Below are positions 1 to 7,827 of a stretch of 64,000 bases of DNA, piece by piece (the first letter of the stretch is position 1; each line of letters opens with the position of its first letter). The DNA is from an uncultured Pelagibacteraceae bacterium. GTDB taxonomy: Bacteria; Pseudomonadota; Alphaproteobacteria; Pelagibacterales; Pelagibacteraceae. Both the position numbers and the translations under genes were made by a program. The stretch lies in assembly GCA_902578255.1 (NCBI GenBank), contig CACHCH010000001.1, positions 1 to 64,000 of the forward strand, given 5' to 3'. Below the pieces are notes generated by a model that was not told the origin of the DNA, did no database searches, and was given only the letters and a program-made list of their open reading frames with translations.

Positions 1-716
1 GTTTGACTTTTTCTAAAGAAAGAGTTGTTCCTGAAATGTCAAATTTAAAACTTTTCTTTACAGAAATTAAAGATAATGAAGCCTTCATGCACGGTAGAGT
101 TTGGTGGGCAATGCTCGAAACTATAGTTATGGCTGTGCTAGGAACAATGTTTGCTACAGTGATGGCTCTACCCTTGTCCTTTCTTGCGGCGTACAACGTT
201 ACACCCATTAAAGCTCTAAGATTTACTTTGAGGAGATTATTTGACACTTTAAGAGGAATAGATTTTTTAATTTGGAGTTTAATATTTTTAAGAGCTTTTG
301 GTCCAGGACCCTTTACTGGAATTTTTGCAATTGGTTTTACTGATACAGGTACTTTAGGTAAATTGTATTCTGAAGCAATTGAAAATACTGAGAAGAAACA
401 ACAAGAAGGAGTTCAATCAACGGGGGCTAGTAAATTTCTACAACATAGATTTGGTATAATTCCTCAAATACTTCCTATTTTTGTATCACAATCCTTGTAC
501 TATTTAGAGTCAAATACTAGAGGTGCTGTAATTATTGGAGCAATGGGTGCTGGAGGAATTGGGTTACAATTTTTAGGTGCACTAGCTACTGGAAATGATT
601 TTGAAAATGTTGCCTACATGGCAATATTAGTTTTAGCAGTTGTAATATTTATGGATAGATTATCTGCTTGGCTTAGAAGAATATTAATTGGATCAGATCA
701 ATTAATTGTAAGATAA
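1..716 (+). CDS. phnE: Phosphonate ABC transporter permease PhnE (5' partial)
   Basis: Inner-membrane permease of a phosphonate importer that works with PhnD (binding protein) and PhnC (ATPase). The visible part has a hydrophobic segment with the family's ETIVMAVLGT stretch, then ALPLSFLAAYN, an EAA-type loop (EGVQSTGASKF) that contacts the ATPase, and a C-terminal end RLSAWLRRILI typical of PhnE. The reading frame is open to base 1 with no stop, so the true start and a short N-terminal part lie outside the window; phnC and phnD are probably there too. Some SAR11 strains carry two PhnE subunits and I cannot tell which one this is. Phosphonate genes downstream (phnZ, phnX) fit the call. Confidence 0.88.
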   Translation, partial: LTFSKERVVPEMSNLKLFFTEIKDNEAFMHGRVWWAMLETIVMAVLGTMFATVMALPLSFLAAYNVTPIKALRFTLRRLFDTLRGIDFLIWSLIFLRAFGPGPFTGIFAIGFTDTGTLGKLYSEAIENTEKKQQEGVQSTGASKFLQHRFGIIPQILPIFVSQSLYYLESNTRGAVIIGAMGAGGIGLQFLGALATGNDFENVAYMAILVLAVVIFMDRLSAWLRRILIGSDQLIVR

Positions 717-788
717 ATAAAAAAAAATCTTTATCAAATATTTTTCTAAAAATTTTAATTTAAGAATTTAAAAAGATAAAAATCTATT

Positions 789-1214
789 TTACCAGAATTT
801 CCACCAAGGTTTTTCTTCCTTTGGTGTCTCATTATTGTCAGCAACAACTTTAGTTACAGATGGATCTTCTCCATCTACTAATCCTGCTCTAGCAGTTGTC
901 TTAGCGTCTTCTAATTTTAGTTTTGCCTCAAAAACTCTATTTTCATTACACAATTTCATGCCTTCTTTCATTAATGCTTCTGCCTCTGTTGCATTTTCGA
1001 GACTAGATCTTGAAATATCATTTTTAACAGTGGCTCTTAACATAAGTACCCCAGGGTCTTCACAATTCCCTATTTCATTTTTAAATGTGTCCTCAGTATT
1101 TTGTGAATAGCTACTACCAGCTTGTTGTTCTGTTATTTTAACGTGGTTGTCAGCTTGAGCAACTGAAGCTGTGGATAAGACCAATATAAATGAGATAAAA
1201 ATTTTATTCATCAT
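789..1214 (-). CDS. Small exported protein of unknown function
   Basis: 141 residues. Residues 1-21 form a typical signal peptide (hydrophobic core FISFILVLST, cleavage after AQA), so the product is probably periplasmic. The mature part is acidic and has two Cys (in IGNCEDPG and MKLCNENR) that could form a disulfide. Around the second Cys is a helical stretch (EAEALMKEGMKLCNENRVFE). The C-terminus is the aromatic tail KPWWKFW. No enzyme family is recognised. It lies on the opposite strand between phnE and the MFS gene and is separated from the MFS start by about 50 bases, so the two are divergently transcribed. Function unknown. Confidence 0.75.
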   Translation of the reverse strand: MMNKIFISFILVLSTASVAQADNHVKITEQQAGSSYSQNTEDTFKNEIGNCEDPGVLMLRATVKNDISRSSLENATEAEALMKEGMKLCNENRVFEAKLKLEDAKTTARAGLVDGEDPSVTKVVADNNETPKEEKPWWKFW

Positions 1215-1265
1215 AATTTTTTAACTGAGTTTTGTTAAAAAAATGTTAAAGAAATAAAAAATTTT

Positions 1266-2438
1266 ATGAAATATTTACCAGCATTTCTAATAGGTATATC
1301 GGTTACCTTTTGTTATAGCAGTTGTATGTACCTGTTCTCAGCGTTGTTGCTAACTTGGGAAAATGAACTTGCTATTTCAAGAAACAACTTAACTTTTATT
1401 TATTCTCTAGGCTTAGTTGTACATAGTTTACTTTTACCTTTTCTTGGTAAGATTGTAGATAGAAATCTAAGTTTTCCAATGATGTGGACCAGTCCTATAC
1501 TGTTAGGATTAAGTGTAATTTATCTTTCATTGGTGGATACATATGGTGGATTTTTACTTGCTTGGATACTTGTTAGTGCAACCTCTGGTGGCTGTCTTTA
1601 TACTATGCTTTTTAGCGTCATTACTATCAATTTAAAATCAAAGGCTAAGACATCAATTGCAATTATTACTTTGTTTGCTGGATTTGCTAGCACATATACA
1701 TTTCCTACTGCAACATATTTAACAGAACAGTATGACTGGAGGTTTACTGTGTTTATTTTCGGAATATTAAACATACTGATTAGTTCACCAGCTAATTATT
1801 TTGGTTTTAAAAATATAATTCGAAAAGAATTCAAAAAAATTAAAAAACAAAACAATCAAAATTCAAAGCTTAAAATAATACTTAAAGACTATAGGTTTTG
1901 GTTATTTAGTTTTTCATTGTTTGTAATTGGATTTAATATTGGTGCTATTACAACTCATGTAATTCCAATGTTACAAGAAAAAGGAATGAGTCTGTCCCTA
2001 GCTGTACTGACGGCATCAATGTTTGGACCTGGTCAAGTAATTGGAAGAATTTTGGTAATGATATTTGGAGGAAATAAATCAAATCTAAAATTATTTGTTA
2101 TTTGTTTTTACTCGATGGTGGTTGGAATGATATTTTTATACTTTATAAATATTAATCATTATTTAGCTTTTTTGTTTGTTTTATTTAACAGCTCAGCATA
2201 TGGAAGTATGGCGATTTTAAAACCTTTAGTTCAAAATGATGCTTTTGGTCAAAAAAACTTTGGTAATCTTCATGGTATTTTAGCTTTGCAATATATGATT
2301 GGTAGTATTTTAGGTCCTTGGATTGGTTCATTAGTTTGGAATATCGGAGGATACGACTTACTTATATTGGTATTTTTGATTTTAGCAATTATTGGGAACG
2401 TAACAGCTATTTTTCTAAACAAAAAAAAGTTTATTTAA
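1266..2438 (+). CDS. Major facilitator superfamily transporter
   Basis: 390 residues with about 12 hydrophobic segments in two halves, separated by a basic cytoplasmic loop near residues 185-205 (KKIKKQNNQNSKLK). This is the usual MFS architecture. The sequence resembles the oxalate/formate and monocarboxylate type of MFS carriers, but the substrate cannot be read from sequence. The start at 1266 follows an AT-rich leader and gives an N-terminus that enters the first membrane helix directly. Its 3' end overlaps the convergent phnZ gene by 8 bases. Location beside phosphonate genes hints at, but does not prove, a link to that pathway. Confidence 0.8.
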   Translation: MKYLPAFLIGISVTFCYSSCMYLFSALLLTWENELAISRNNLTFIYSLGLVVHSLLLPFLGKIVDRNLSFPMMWTSPILLGLSVIYLSLVDTYGGFLLAWILVSATSGGCLYTMLFSVITINLKSKAKTSIAIITLFAGFASTYTFPTATYLTEQYDWRFTVFIFGILNILISSPANYFGFKNIIRKEFKKIKKQNNQNSKLKIILKDYRFWLFSFSLFVIGFNIGAITTHVIPMLQEKGMSLSLAVLTASMFGPGQVIGRILVMIFGGNKSNLKLFVICFYSMVVGMIFLYFININHYLAFLFVLFNSSAYGSMAILKPLVQNDAFGQKNFGNLHGILALQYMIGSILGPWIGSLVWNIGGYDLLILVFLILAIIGNVTAIFLNKKKFI

Positions 2439-2982
2439 AACTTCTTTCTACATATTTATAAAAATAATGTATGTTTGGAATTTCCAAATTTTTGACTTTA
2501 GCAAGGTCATCGTATTTTCTTAATCTAACTGCATCTTGCATAAAAGGTTGTTTTATAAAATCATTTGCTTCATCTGCAGAAAAACTTCCACCTTGAACAT
2601 CTAAACTCTGTTTTGAAGCAATAGATAAAGTATCATAATAACCTTTTTCACTATAAACCAAATATCTTTTTGCGGGAACATGTCCTTTAATTAATATTGT
2701 AACATCCTCAGGGAAAAATTTAGAAAGAAAAAGAGATCCTGAGTTTTCATGCTTTTTATCTATTCCCTTTTTTATAGCCTCTTTATCATTGTTTATTAAG
2801 TGACCAATATCATGAAATAGAGCTGCGGTGATGAAAAAATGGTTCTCATTATTTTTTTTTGCCAATAAAGCACATTGAATTGCGTGTTCGAATTGTGAAA
2901 CTTTTTCATTTCCATATTGTTTGTCCGACCCAATATCTTCTATAATTTTAAATAAATTGATAATATTTGATTTAATATCCAT
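2431..2982 (-). CDS. phnZ: PhnZ-type HD-domain mixed-valent diiron oxygenase (phosphonate catabolism)
   Basis: 183 residues, the usual PhnZ length. PhnZ cleaves the C-P bond of (1-hydroxy-2-aminoethyl)phosphonate, made by the 2-oxoglutarate oxygenase PhnY, releasing phosphate and glycine; relatives act on hydroxymethylphosphonate. As I recall the PhnZ residues, the iron ligands and gate residues all have counterparts here: Y23 and E26 (YGNE), H33, H57-D58 (FHDIGH), H78, H101 with K105 (GHVPAK), and R155/D158 (RLRKYDD). A QGG motif is at 130-132. A Pho-box-like repeat ends about 18 bases upstream of the start. No phnY partner is in the window. A close HD-oxygenase paralogue with another phosphonate substrate is the main alternative. 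Confidence 0.8.
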   Translation of the reverse strand: MDIKSNIINLFKIIEDIGSDKQYGNEKVSQFEHAIQCALLAKKNNENHFFITAALFHDIGHLINNDKEAIKKGIDKKHENSGSLFLSKFFPEDVTILIKGHVPAKRYLVYSEKGYYDTLSIASKQSLDVQGGSFSADEANDFIKQPFMQDAVRLRKYDDLAKVKNLEIPNIHYFYKYVERSFK

Positions 2983-2994
2983 TTTATTCTTTTA

Positions 2995-3022
2995 AATTAC
3001 AAATGTTTCAGTTTTGTTACAA
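2995..3022 (-). promoter_or_regulatory. Pho-box-like repeat upstream of phnZ
   Basis: Read on the minus strand, half-sites TTGTAAC (3022-3016) and CTGAAAC (3011-3005) lie exactly 11 bases apart, the spacing of PhoB half-sites (consensus CTGTCAT). A weaker GTAAT follows at 3000. Ten bases downstream of the second unit is AGAATA, a possible -10, which would place transcription initiation almost at the phnZ ATG. The site also lies 59 bases upstream of arsC on the plus strand, where TATAAT occurs at 3061-3066, so either gene could respond. Orientation favours phnZ. Confidence 0.5.
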
Positions 3023-3080
3023 TTTAGATTTAGTGTTCATTAAGTCTAGCAAAAATGATTTATAATAATAAAAGTTAATA

Positions 3081-3536
3081 ATGAAAAAACTTTTATTTGT
3101 TTGTACTGGAAATTCTCATAGAAGTATATTAGCTGAAAGTGTGGTTAACAAATATCACAAGGATAGATTTATTGGTTATAGTGCAGGAAGCAAACCATCA
3201 GGTATAATTAATAAATATGTCATTAAGTATCTAAATGAAAATAATTTTGATACAAAAAATCTGTCATCAAAAAACTTTAACAAATTCTTGAATGAGAAAA
3301 CATCATTTGATCAGGTGTTTACTGTATGTAACAATGCTAGCAATGAAGTTTGTCCAGTCTGGCCATCGCCTGAAAAGATAGTACATTGGGATATTGAAGA
3401 TCCTGTTCATATCATTAATGAGTTAGAAAATAGTGATAAACCAAATAAAGAGGAATTGATTTCAACAGAAATACATAAAACTTATTCCAATTTAGAAACC
3501 AGAATAAATGATTGGATTAAAAACTATGAAAAATAG
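3081..3536 (+). CDS. arsC: Low-molecular-weight phosphatase-type arsenate reductase ArsC
   Basis: 151 residues with the LMW-PTP fold. The phosphate/arsenate-binding loop CX5R is at residues 8-14 (CTGNSHR). A resolving pair C83 and C91 (VCNNASNEVCPVWP) matches the redox Cys pair of thioredoxin-coupled ArsC enzymes, although the spacing is one residue longer than the usual CX6C. The general-acid Asp is in DIEDP (D107). It would reduce arsenate to arsenite in the cytoplasm. The next gene is an aquaporin, the arsC-aqpS pairing known from Sinorhizobium meliloti. No arsR or arsenite pump is visible. A plain protein-tyrosine phosphatase is less likely because of the extra Cys pair. Confidence 0.85.
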   Translation: MKKLLFVCTGNSHRSILAESVVNKYHKDRFIGYSAGSKPSGIINKYVIKYLNENNFDTKNLSSKNFNKFLNEKTSFDQVFTVCNNASNEVCPVWPSPEKIVHWDIEDPVHIINELENSDKPNKEELISTEIHKTYSNLETRINDWIKNYEK

Positions 3537-4185
3537 TAAAAAAAAAATAATTTATAGTGAATTCATAGGAAGTTGCTTCTTAGTAATGATAGTTGTTGGT
3601 TCAGGTATCATGGCTCAAAATCTTACCAACGATACTGCTGTTATGTTATTAGCAAATACAATTGCAACAGGAGCTGGTTTATTTGTTCTGATAACTGTAT
3701 TTTCAGATATATCAGGAGCACATTTTAATCCATTTGTAACATTAAGTATGTTTTTTACAGGAAGATTAAAATCAAAATTAATTCATATTTATATCTTTTC
3801 ACAAATATTAGGTTGCCTAGCAGGTGTAGGTTTAGCAAATTTTTTTTTTGAATTACCTATTTATGAGTTATCATCTAAAACAAGAGATGGAGTTTATATA
3901 TTTGTTGCTGAAGTAGTAGCAACTTTTGGATTAATTTTAATTATATTTGGATCAATGAAAAGTGGAAAAGTTGTAACCGCTGCATGTGTCGGTTTTTACA
4001 TTACAGCTGGATATTGGTTCACTTCATCAACTTCATTTGCAAATCCTGCTGTTGCAATAGCTAGAACTTTTACAGATACATTCACCGGAATAAATTATTT
4101 AAATACACCTTTCTTTATAATTGCAGAGCTATTAGGAGCACTGCTAGCAATATTTGTAATAAAAAAAATGCTTTTTACGAAATAA
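3526..4185 (+). CDS. aqpS: Aquaporin-family channel, likely arsenite exit channel AqpS
   Basis: 219 residues from the ATG at 3526. An earlier ATG at 3508 would add six residues; both starts overlap the end of arsC, which indicates coupled translation. About six membrane segments are present with two half-helix motifs: NPF (HFNPFVT) in place of the first NPA, and a canonical NPA (FANPAVAIAR). The opening EFIGSCFLVMIVVGSGIMAQ resembles AqpS/GlpF-type channels next to arsenic genes. It would let arsenite made by ArsC leave the cell down its gradient, replacing an ArsB/Acr3 pump. The gene converges with phnX and overlaps its 3' end by 11 bases. Substrate specificity is inferred from context. Confidence 0.78.
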   Translation: MKNSKKKIIYSEFIGSCFLVMIVVGSGIMAQNLTNDTAVMLLANTIATGAGLFVLITVFSDISGAHFNPFVTLSMFFTGRLKSKLIHIYIFSQILGCLAGVGLANFFFELPIYELSSKTRDGVYIFVAEVVATFGLILIIFGSMKSGKVVTAACVGFYITAGYWFTSSTSFANPAVAIARTFTDTFTGINYLNTPFFIIAELLGALLAIFVIKKMLFTK

Positions 4186-4972
4186 TTTTATTTTCAATCT
4201 TTTCAATTATTTTCGGTAAATCCTTAATTGTATCAATTACGTAATGTGCGCCTATTTTCTTAAACTTATGAGAGATTTTTTTTCTAATTTTTAATTTTTC
4301 TTTGTCGGTTAATTTATTAAATTCATATTCATTTTTGCCAAATTCATTTCCAGAAAATATTACTCCTATTACCCACATTCCAGCATTTAATCCTTCTTGT
4401 AAACCAGGAATAGTATCATCTACTTTAATACAATTTGATCCCTTGGTTATATTTAAATCAGAAAAAATCCTATAAATTATTTCTGCAGAAGGTCTTCCAA
4501 TTTTGGTGTAAGAAGAACTATATGATACATCAGGTATAAATCTTTGTTTTTTTAATTCCGGCAATATAACTTTTAGAATTTCTTCTGAATATCCAGTATT
4601 GACTCCTATTTTTATTTTTTTTTTTTTTATAAAATCTATAGTATTTTTACTTCCTGATATAAATTTTGAATGTTTCTTAATTATTTTTTTTAATTCTGGA
4701 TTAAAAAGTTTAAACAATTTATCAATATCTTTATCTGTTGGTTTTGATTTAAATTTTTTTTTCCACTGTAAATTAATTATTCTTGTTGTTAGTAATGCTT
4801 TTATATGAGCTCGTTTTTCGATACCCATTGGTCCTATGGCTTGTTTTCGAGAAATTTTAATTCCAAACCTGTTAAATATTTCAATAAGAACTTGAGATGG
4901 TGCAAGGCTTCCAAAATCTATTAATGTACCTGCTAAATCAAATATTATTGCCTCTACTTTGGAATTTTTCAT
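4175..4972 (-). CDS. phnX: Phosphonoacetaldehyde hydrolase (phosphonatase) PhnX
   Basis: 265 residues, HAD superfamily, typical PhnX length. It hydrolyses phosphonoacetaldehyde to acetaldehyde and phosphate. The nucleophile motif FDLAGTLID has D12 and A14, and the Schiff-base lysine is K53 in GPMGIEKRAHI with M49 and H56. These fall at the positions known from Bacillus cereus phosphonatase. Downstream are NTGYSEEIL, GRPSAEIIY and VDDTIPGLQEGLNAGMW; the usual GDT is DDT here. The usual partner, 2-aminoethylphosphonate transaminase PhnW, is not in the window. A triple Pho-box-like repeat lies about 110-140 bases upstream in the correct orientation. Confidence 0.92.
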   Translation of the reverse strand: MKNSKVEAIIFDLAGTLIDFGSLAPSQVLIEIFNRFGIKISRKQAIGPMGIEKRAHIKALLTTRIINLQWKKKFKSKPTDKDIDKLFKLFNPELKKIIKKHSKFISGSKNTIDFIKKKKIKIGVNTGYSEEILKVILPELKKQRFIPDVSYSSSYTKIGRPSAEIIYRIFSDLNITKGSNCIKVDDTIPGLQEGLNAGMWVIGVIFSGNEFGKNEYEFNKLTDKEKLKIRKKISHKFKKIGAHYVIDTIKDLPKIIEKIENKIIS

Positions 4973-5065
4973 ATGTTTTTTCGAATCTTTGATTTGAATT
5001 TAATAATTAAACTTAATTATAACTTTAATTGAGTAAAAACACTGATTTTATTGCAATTTTTTTAG

Positions 5066-5115
5066 ATTTTAACTTTTTTTATTAATGTTACAAAAATATT
5101 ACAAATTTATTACAG
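5066..5115 (-). promoter_or_regulatory. Triple Pho-box-like repeat and -10 for phnX
   Basis: Minus-strand half-sites CTGTAAT (5115-5109), TTGTAAT (5104-5098) and TTGTAAC (5093-5087) are spaced exactly 11 bases apart, the cleanest PhoB-type array in the window. About ten bases after the third 11-base unit is TAAAAT (5071-5066), where a PhoB-activated -10 is expected. This points to phnX, whose start is at 4972. The array directly abuts the ATG of the divergent TPR gene at 5116. Confidence 0.68.
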
Positions 5116-5667
5116 ATGAAAAAAATACTTAATTTCTTATTGATAATTGCAACAGTATGTTTGAGTTCAGCGGCAAAAACAGATGAGTTAAACTTAAACA
5201 AACTTTTAAGTAAGTTAAAAGATTGTAATTCACAAAGTGAAGCAAAAATTTTAGAAAAAAGCATATGGAATTTGTGGGAAACACATCCATCTAATTTTCA
5301 ATTAACTATTGATTTAAAAGAAGGCTCAAGACTGGTTCAAAATGGAAATTATATAAAAGCATATGGGATTTTTAGTAAAATTATAGAAAAAGATCCTAAT
5401 TGGGCTGAAGCTTGGAATAGACGTGCAACATCTTTATATTTTATGGGTAAGTATAAAAATTCACTTAACGATATTGATATGGTCTTAAAACTTGAAAGCA
5501 GACATTTTGGAGCTCTAATTGGAAAAGGACAAGTATACATGGAAATGAAAGAGTACGAAAAAGCCTATAATAGTTATTTAGAATCTTCATATATAAACCC
5601 AATGAATACTGACACAATATATCAAATAAACAAAGTTTCTAAATTAATTAAAGAAAAAACAATATAA
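5116..5667 (+). CDS. Exported TPR-repeat protein
   Basis: 183 residues. Residues 1-20 form a signal peptide (LNFLLIIATVCLSSAA), so the protein is periplasmic. From about residue 70 there are at least three TPR-like helix pairs: EGSRLVQNGNYIKAYGIF, AWNRRATSLYFMGKYKN, then GALIGKGQVYMEMKEYEKA. Similar exported TPR proteins are common in alphaproteobacteria. TPRs mediate protein-protein contacts; the partner is unknown. The gene is divergent from phnX, and its start codon abuts the Pho-box-like array. It thus has almost no room for its own standard promoter between that array and the ATG, and may be leaderless or read from within the array. Confidence 0.8.
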   Translation: MKKILNFLLIIATVCLSSAAKTDELNLNKLLSKLKDCNSQSEAKILEKSIWNLWETHPSNFQLTIDLKEGSRLVQNGNYIKAYGIFSKIIEKDPNWAEAWNRRATSLYFMGKYKNSLNDIDMVLKLESRHFGALIGKGQVYMEMKEYEKAYNSYLESSYINPMNTDTIYQINKVSKLIKEKTI

Positions 5668-5715
5668 TAATTTTATCTGTAAAATATCTTTAATATTATT
5701 AAAATATAATAAGCT

Positions 5716-6216
5716 ATGAATTTTTTAAAAAATATTAAGCTTACAAATAATATAACTTTAATTAATAAGCCCTTCAAAAAAAAAGAGTATTATCATTTCT
5801 TAAAAACATCTGATTTATCTTTGATGGTTGCGGAAATTAAGAAGAACGTTTTTATTGTAGTTAGTCAAAAAAGAATTCCAGTAAAAAAAATTACATATGA
5901 ATTTCCATCTGGTATAATTGATAAAAGTGAAAAATCTATCGATGCTGCATGCCGAGAATTTTATGAAGAAACTGGTTACAAAATATTAGATAAACCAAGA
6001 AAAATATTCACTATAAACTGCGAACCAGGAAGATTAACAACCAAAATTCACTGCTATTATACAAAAAAAATAACTAAATTAAAAAAATCAGAGAAAGGCA
6101 TAAAGACTTATTTAGTTTCTAAAGACAAAATAAATAAATTAATTTTTCAAAAAAAGTTTTGTAATGCATCTCATATCGCATCATTTTTAAAAGTTATTGA
6201 GGTGCCTACAAAGTAA
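5716..6216 (+). CDS. NUDIX hydrolase
   Basis: 166 residues with a complete NUDIX box (G-X5-E-X7-REUXEEXGU) at about residues 74-96: GIIDKSEKS followed by REFYEETGY. It sits in an ADP-ribose-pyrophosphatase-like context, with EFPSG just before the box. Such enzymes hydrolyse nucleoside diphosphates linked to another moiety (ADP-sugars, NDP-sugars); the substrate is not determinable here. It follows the TPR gene by about 50 bases on the same strand and may be co-transcribed. A 9-base-pair stem brackets its stop codon. Confidence 0.88.
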   Translation: MNFLKNIKLTNNITLINKPFKKKEYYHFLKTSDLSLMVAEIKKNVFIVVSQKRIPVKKITYEFPSGIIDKSEKSIDAACREFYEETGYKILDKPRKIFTINCEPGRLTTKIHCYYTKKITKLKKSEKGIKTYLVSKDKINKLIFQKKFCNASHIASFLKVIEVPTK

Positions 6217-6225
6217 GCACCTCAA
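6197..6225. terminator. Hairpin around the NUDIX stop codon, possible terminator
   Basis: TTGAGGTGC (6197-6205) and GCACCTCAA (6217-6225) form a perfect 9-base-pair stem with an 11-base loop that contains the stop codon. A run of A follows on the plus strand and a poor T tract follows on the minus strand. It may end the NUDIX transcript or the convergent ppx transcript. Termination is an inference. Confidence 0.4.
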
Positions 6226-6318
6226 AAAGAGAGAAATAAAAAACTATAAATTAAATTAATAGCTAAATATTGTCTTTTAGTAATGAAAATATTAAATCTA
6301 AATTAAATAAATATTAAA

Positions 6319-7827
6319 TTAATTTGAATAAATAACTCGAGGCTCTAAAAATAATTCTCTCGCTAGTGCCTTGAATTTTTTAGTAACTTGCTTGGAGATA
6401 ATTTCTTGATGTTGGGATGGAATTTTTAAAAAAACAGAATTTCCTCTTCGGTATAGTTTAAATTCTTCAAGGAATATTGTAGAGATAGAAGTTAAAGAAT
6501 GGGCAAATCTTAATGCAGAACCTACCTGTTTACTTGAGAAGATTTCGTTGTTATTTAAAAAACTTAAATATTCAATTTTAGGATTATATTTAATACTGCA
6601 ATACCTCCAATAGCAAGATAAAGCTATTTGTATTCTTTCTTTGTGGGACAGTCTTAATAAAGGTGTGTTTAATGTTTCTTGGAAAACTAATTCTGCTTTT
6701 TGAAAAGCACCTAAACCCCAATCCATATGGCTTAACACACAGGCTAGATTAAGTAATTTTTCATTGAAATGTTCATTTCCATCAAAAACTGGTTTTATAA
6801 AATCATAATACTTTTTAAAAGTTAATCCTAAATCTCCTCGTTTCTTAGAAATAAACTCTAATGATTTTTCAAAAACCTGAGTATCATCAACATTTTTAAA
6901 GTGATCTTTTGCTAACGACCCCTCTCTAATACCGCTGATAGAACATATTACATTTTTGGGATTTGTTACATTCATGATTTCACCTAAAATTATTGAACTG
7001 TAAGGCAAATATGGTGTTCTTGATTTAGATATATATTCAACTGTTTTAAGTTTTGCTTTATTAAAAGAAGAAATTTTTTCTACAAATTTTGATATCGTTT
7101 CGTAATTAACAGAATACTGATGAATAATATGAACCGGATGTTCATTTTGAAATAAATGTAATTTAAAAAGTGCTCTCCAAGTTCCACCAACTAAATACAA
7201 GTTTTCAAATTTCTTTTTTGACAACCATTTTTCATCTCTTAATAATTTTTTAATATACTTAGAAAGATTTCTTTTCTTTACAATAGGGTTATTAAGCAAT
7301 CTTAAAACACCTAGAGGTAAAGAGGTTTTATTTGTAATATCTCCATTTTCTACTCTAGCTAATTCTAAACTACCACCACCTAAATCTGCTACTAATCCAT
7401 CTACATTGTCAAATCCAATTTTAACTCCTTCAGCTGAACATAAGGCTTCTTCTTCACCACTTAAAATTTCAATTTTTTTTTTAAATAATCTTTCTATATT
7501 TTCAACAAAAGGTTGAGCATCAGTAACTTCCCTTAATGCAGCTGTAGCAATAATTTTTACATTGGAAATTTTTGAAACGTTTAATATTTCAGAAAATCTT
7601 TTTAAAATACGATAAGCATATTCAACACCAGATTTGTGGAGCTTACGTGATTTATCTAAATTTTTTCCTAATTCACAGACCGCTTTTTCATTAAAAAAAG
7701 GCACTCTTGATGAACTAAAATCATCATAAATTAGCATTCTTATTGAATTAGAACCAATATCAATTACAGCCAGTTTAGCTTGTTTTAATTTTAAATTCTG
7801 CTTGTTTTTAAATACTTTTATTTCCAC
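6319..7827 (-). CDS. ppx: Exopolyphosphatase / guanosine pentaphosphatase (Ppx/GppA family)
   Basis: 502 residues. The N-terminal ASKHA-fold phosphatase domain starts with LAVIDIGSNSIRMLIYD (phosphate-1 loop), then a sensor motif region ATAALREVTDA, a catalytic Glu in LSGEEEAL, and the second phosphate loop LVADLGGGSLEL. The C-terminal half (about 310-500) is the HD-like helical domain of long Ppx proteins. It would release Pi from polyphosphate and possibly hydrolyse pppGpp. Its start overlaps the 3' end of ppk by 20 bases, so the two are co-transcribed and presumably co-regulated in polyphosphate turnover. Confidence 0.93.
   Translation of the reverse strand: MEIKVFKNKQNLKLKQAKLAVIDIGSNSIRMLIYDDFSSSRVPFFNEKAVCELGKNLDKSRKLHKSGVEYAYRILKRFSEILNVSKISNVKIIATAALREVTDAQPFVENIERLFKKKIEILSGEEEALCSAEGVKIGFDNVDGLVADLGGGSLELARVENGDITNKTSLPLGVLRLLNNPIVKKRNLSKYIKKLLRDEKWLSKKKFENLYLVGGTWRALFKLHLFQNEHPVHIIHQYSVNYETISKFVEKISSFNKAKLKTVEYISKSRTPYLPYSSIILGEIMNVTNPKNVICSISGIREGSLAKDHFKNVDDTQVFEKSLEFISKKRGDLGLTFKKYYDFIKPVFDGNEHFNEKLLNLACVLSHMDWGLGAFQKAELVFQETLNTPLLRLSHKERIQIALSCYWRYCSIKYNPKIEYLSFLNNNEIFSSKQVGSALRFAHSLTSISTIFLEEFKLYRRGNSVFLKIPSQHQEIISKQVTKKFKALARELFLEPRVIYSN

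Noticed and set aside
1215-1265. Pho-like half-site TTGTTAA upstream of the MFS gene
   Set aside because: Only one poor half-site and no 11-base partner.
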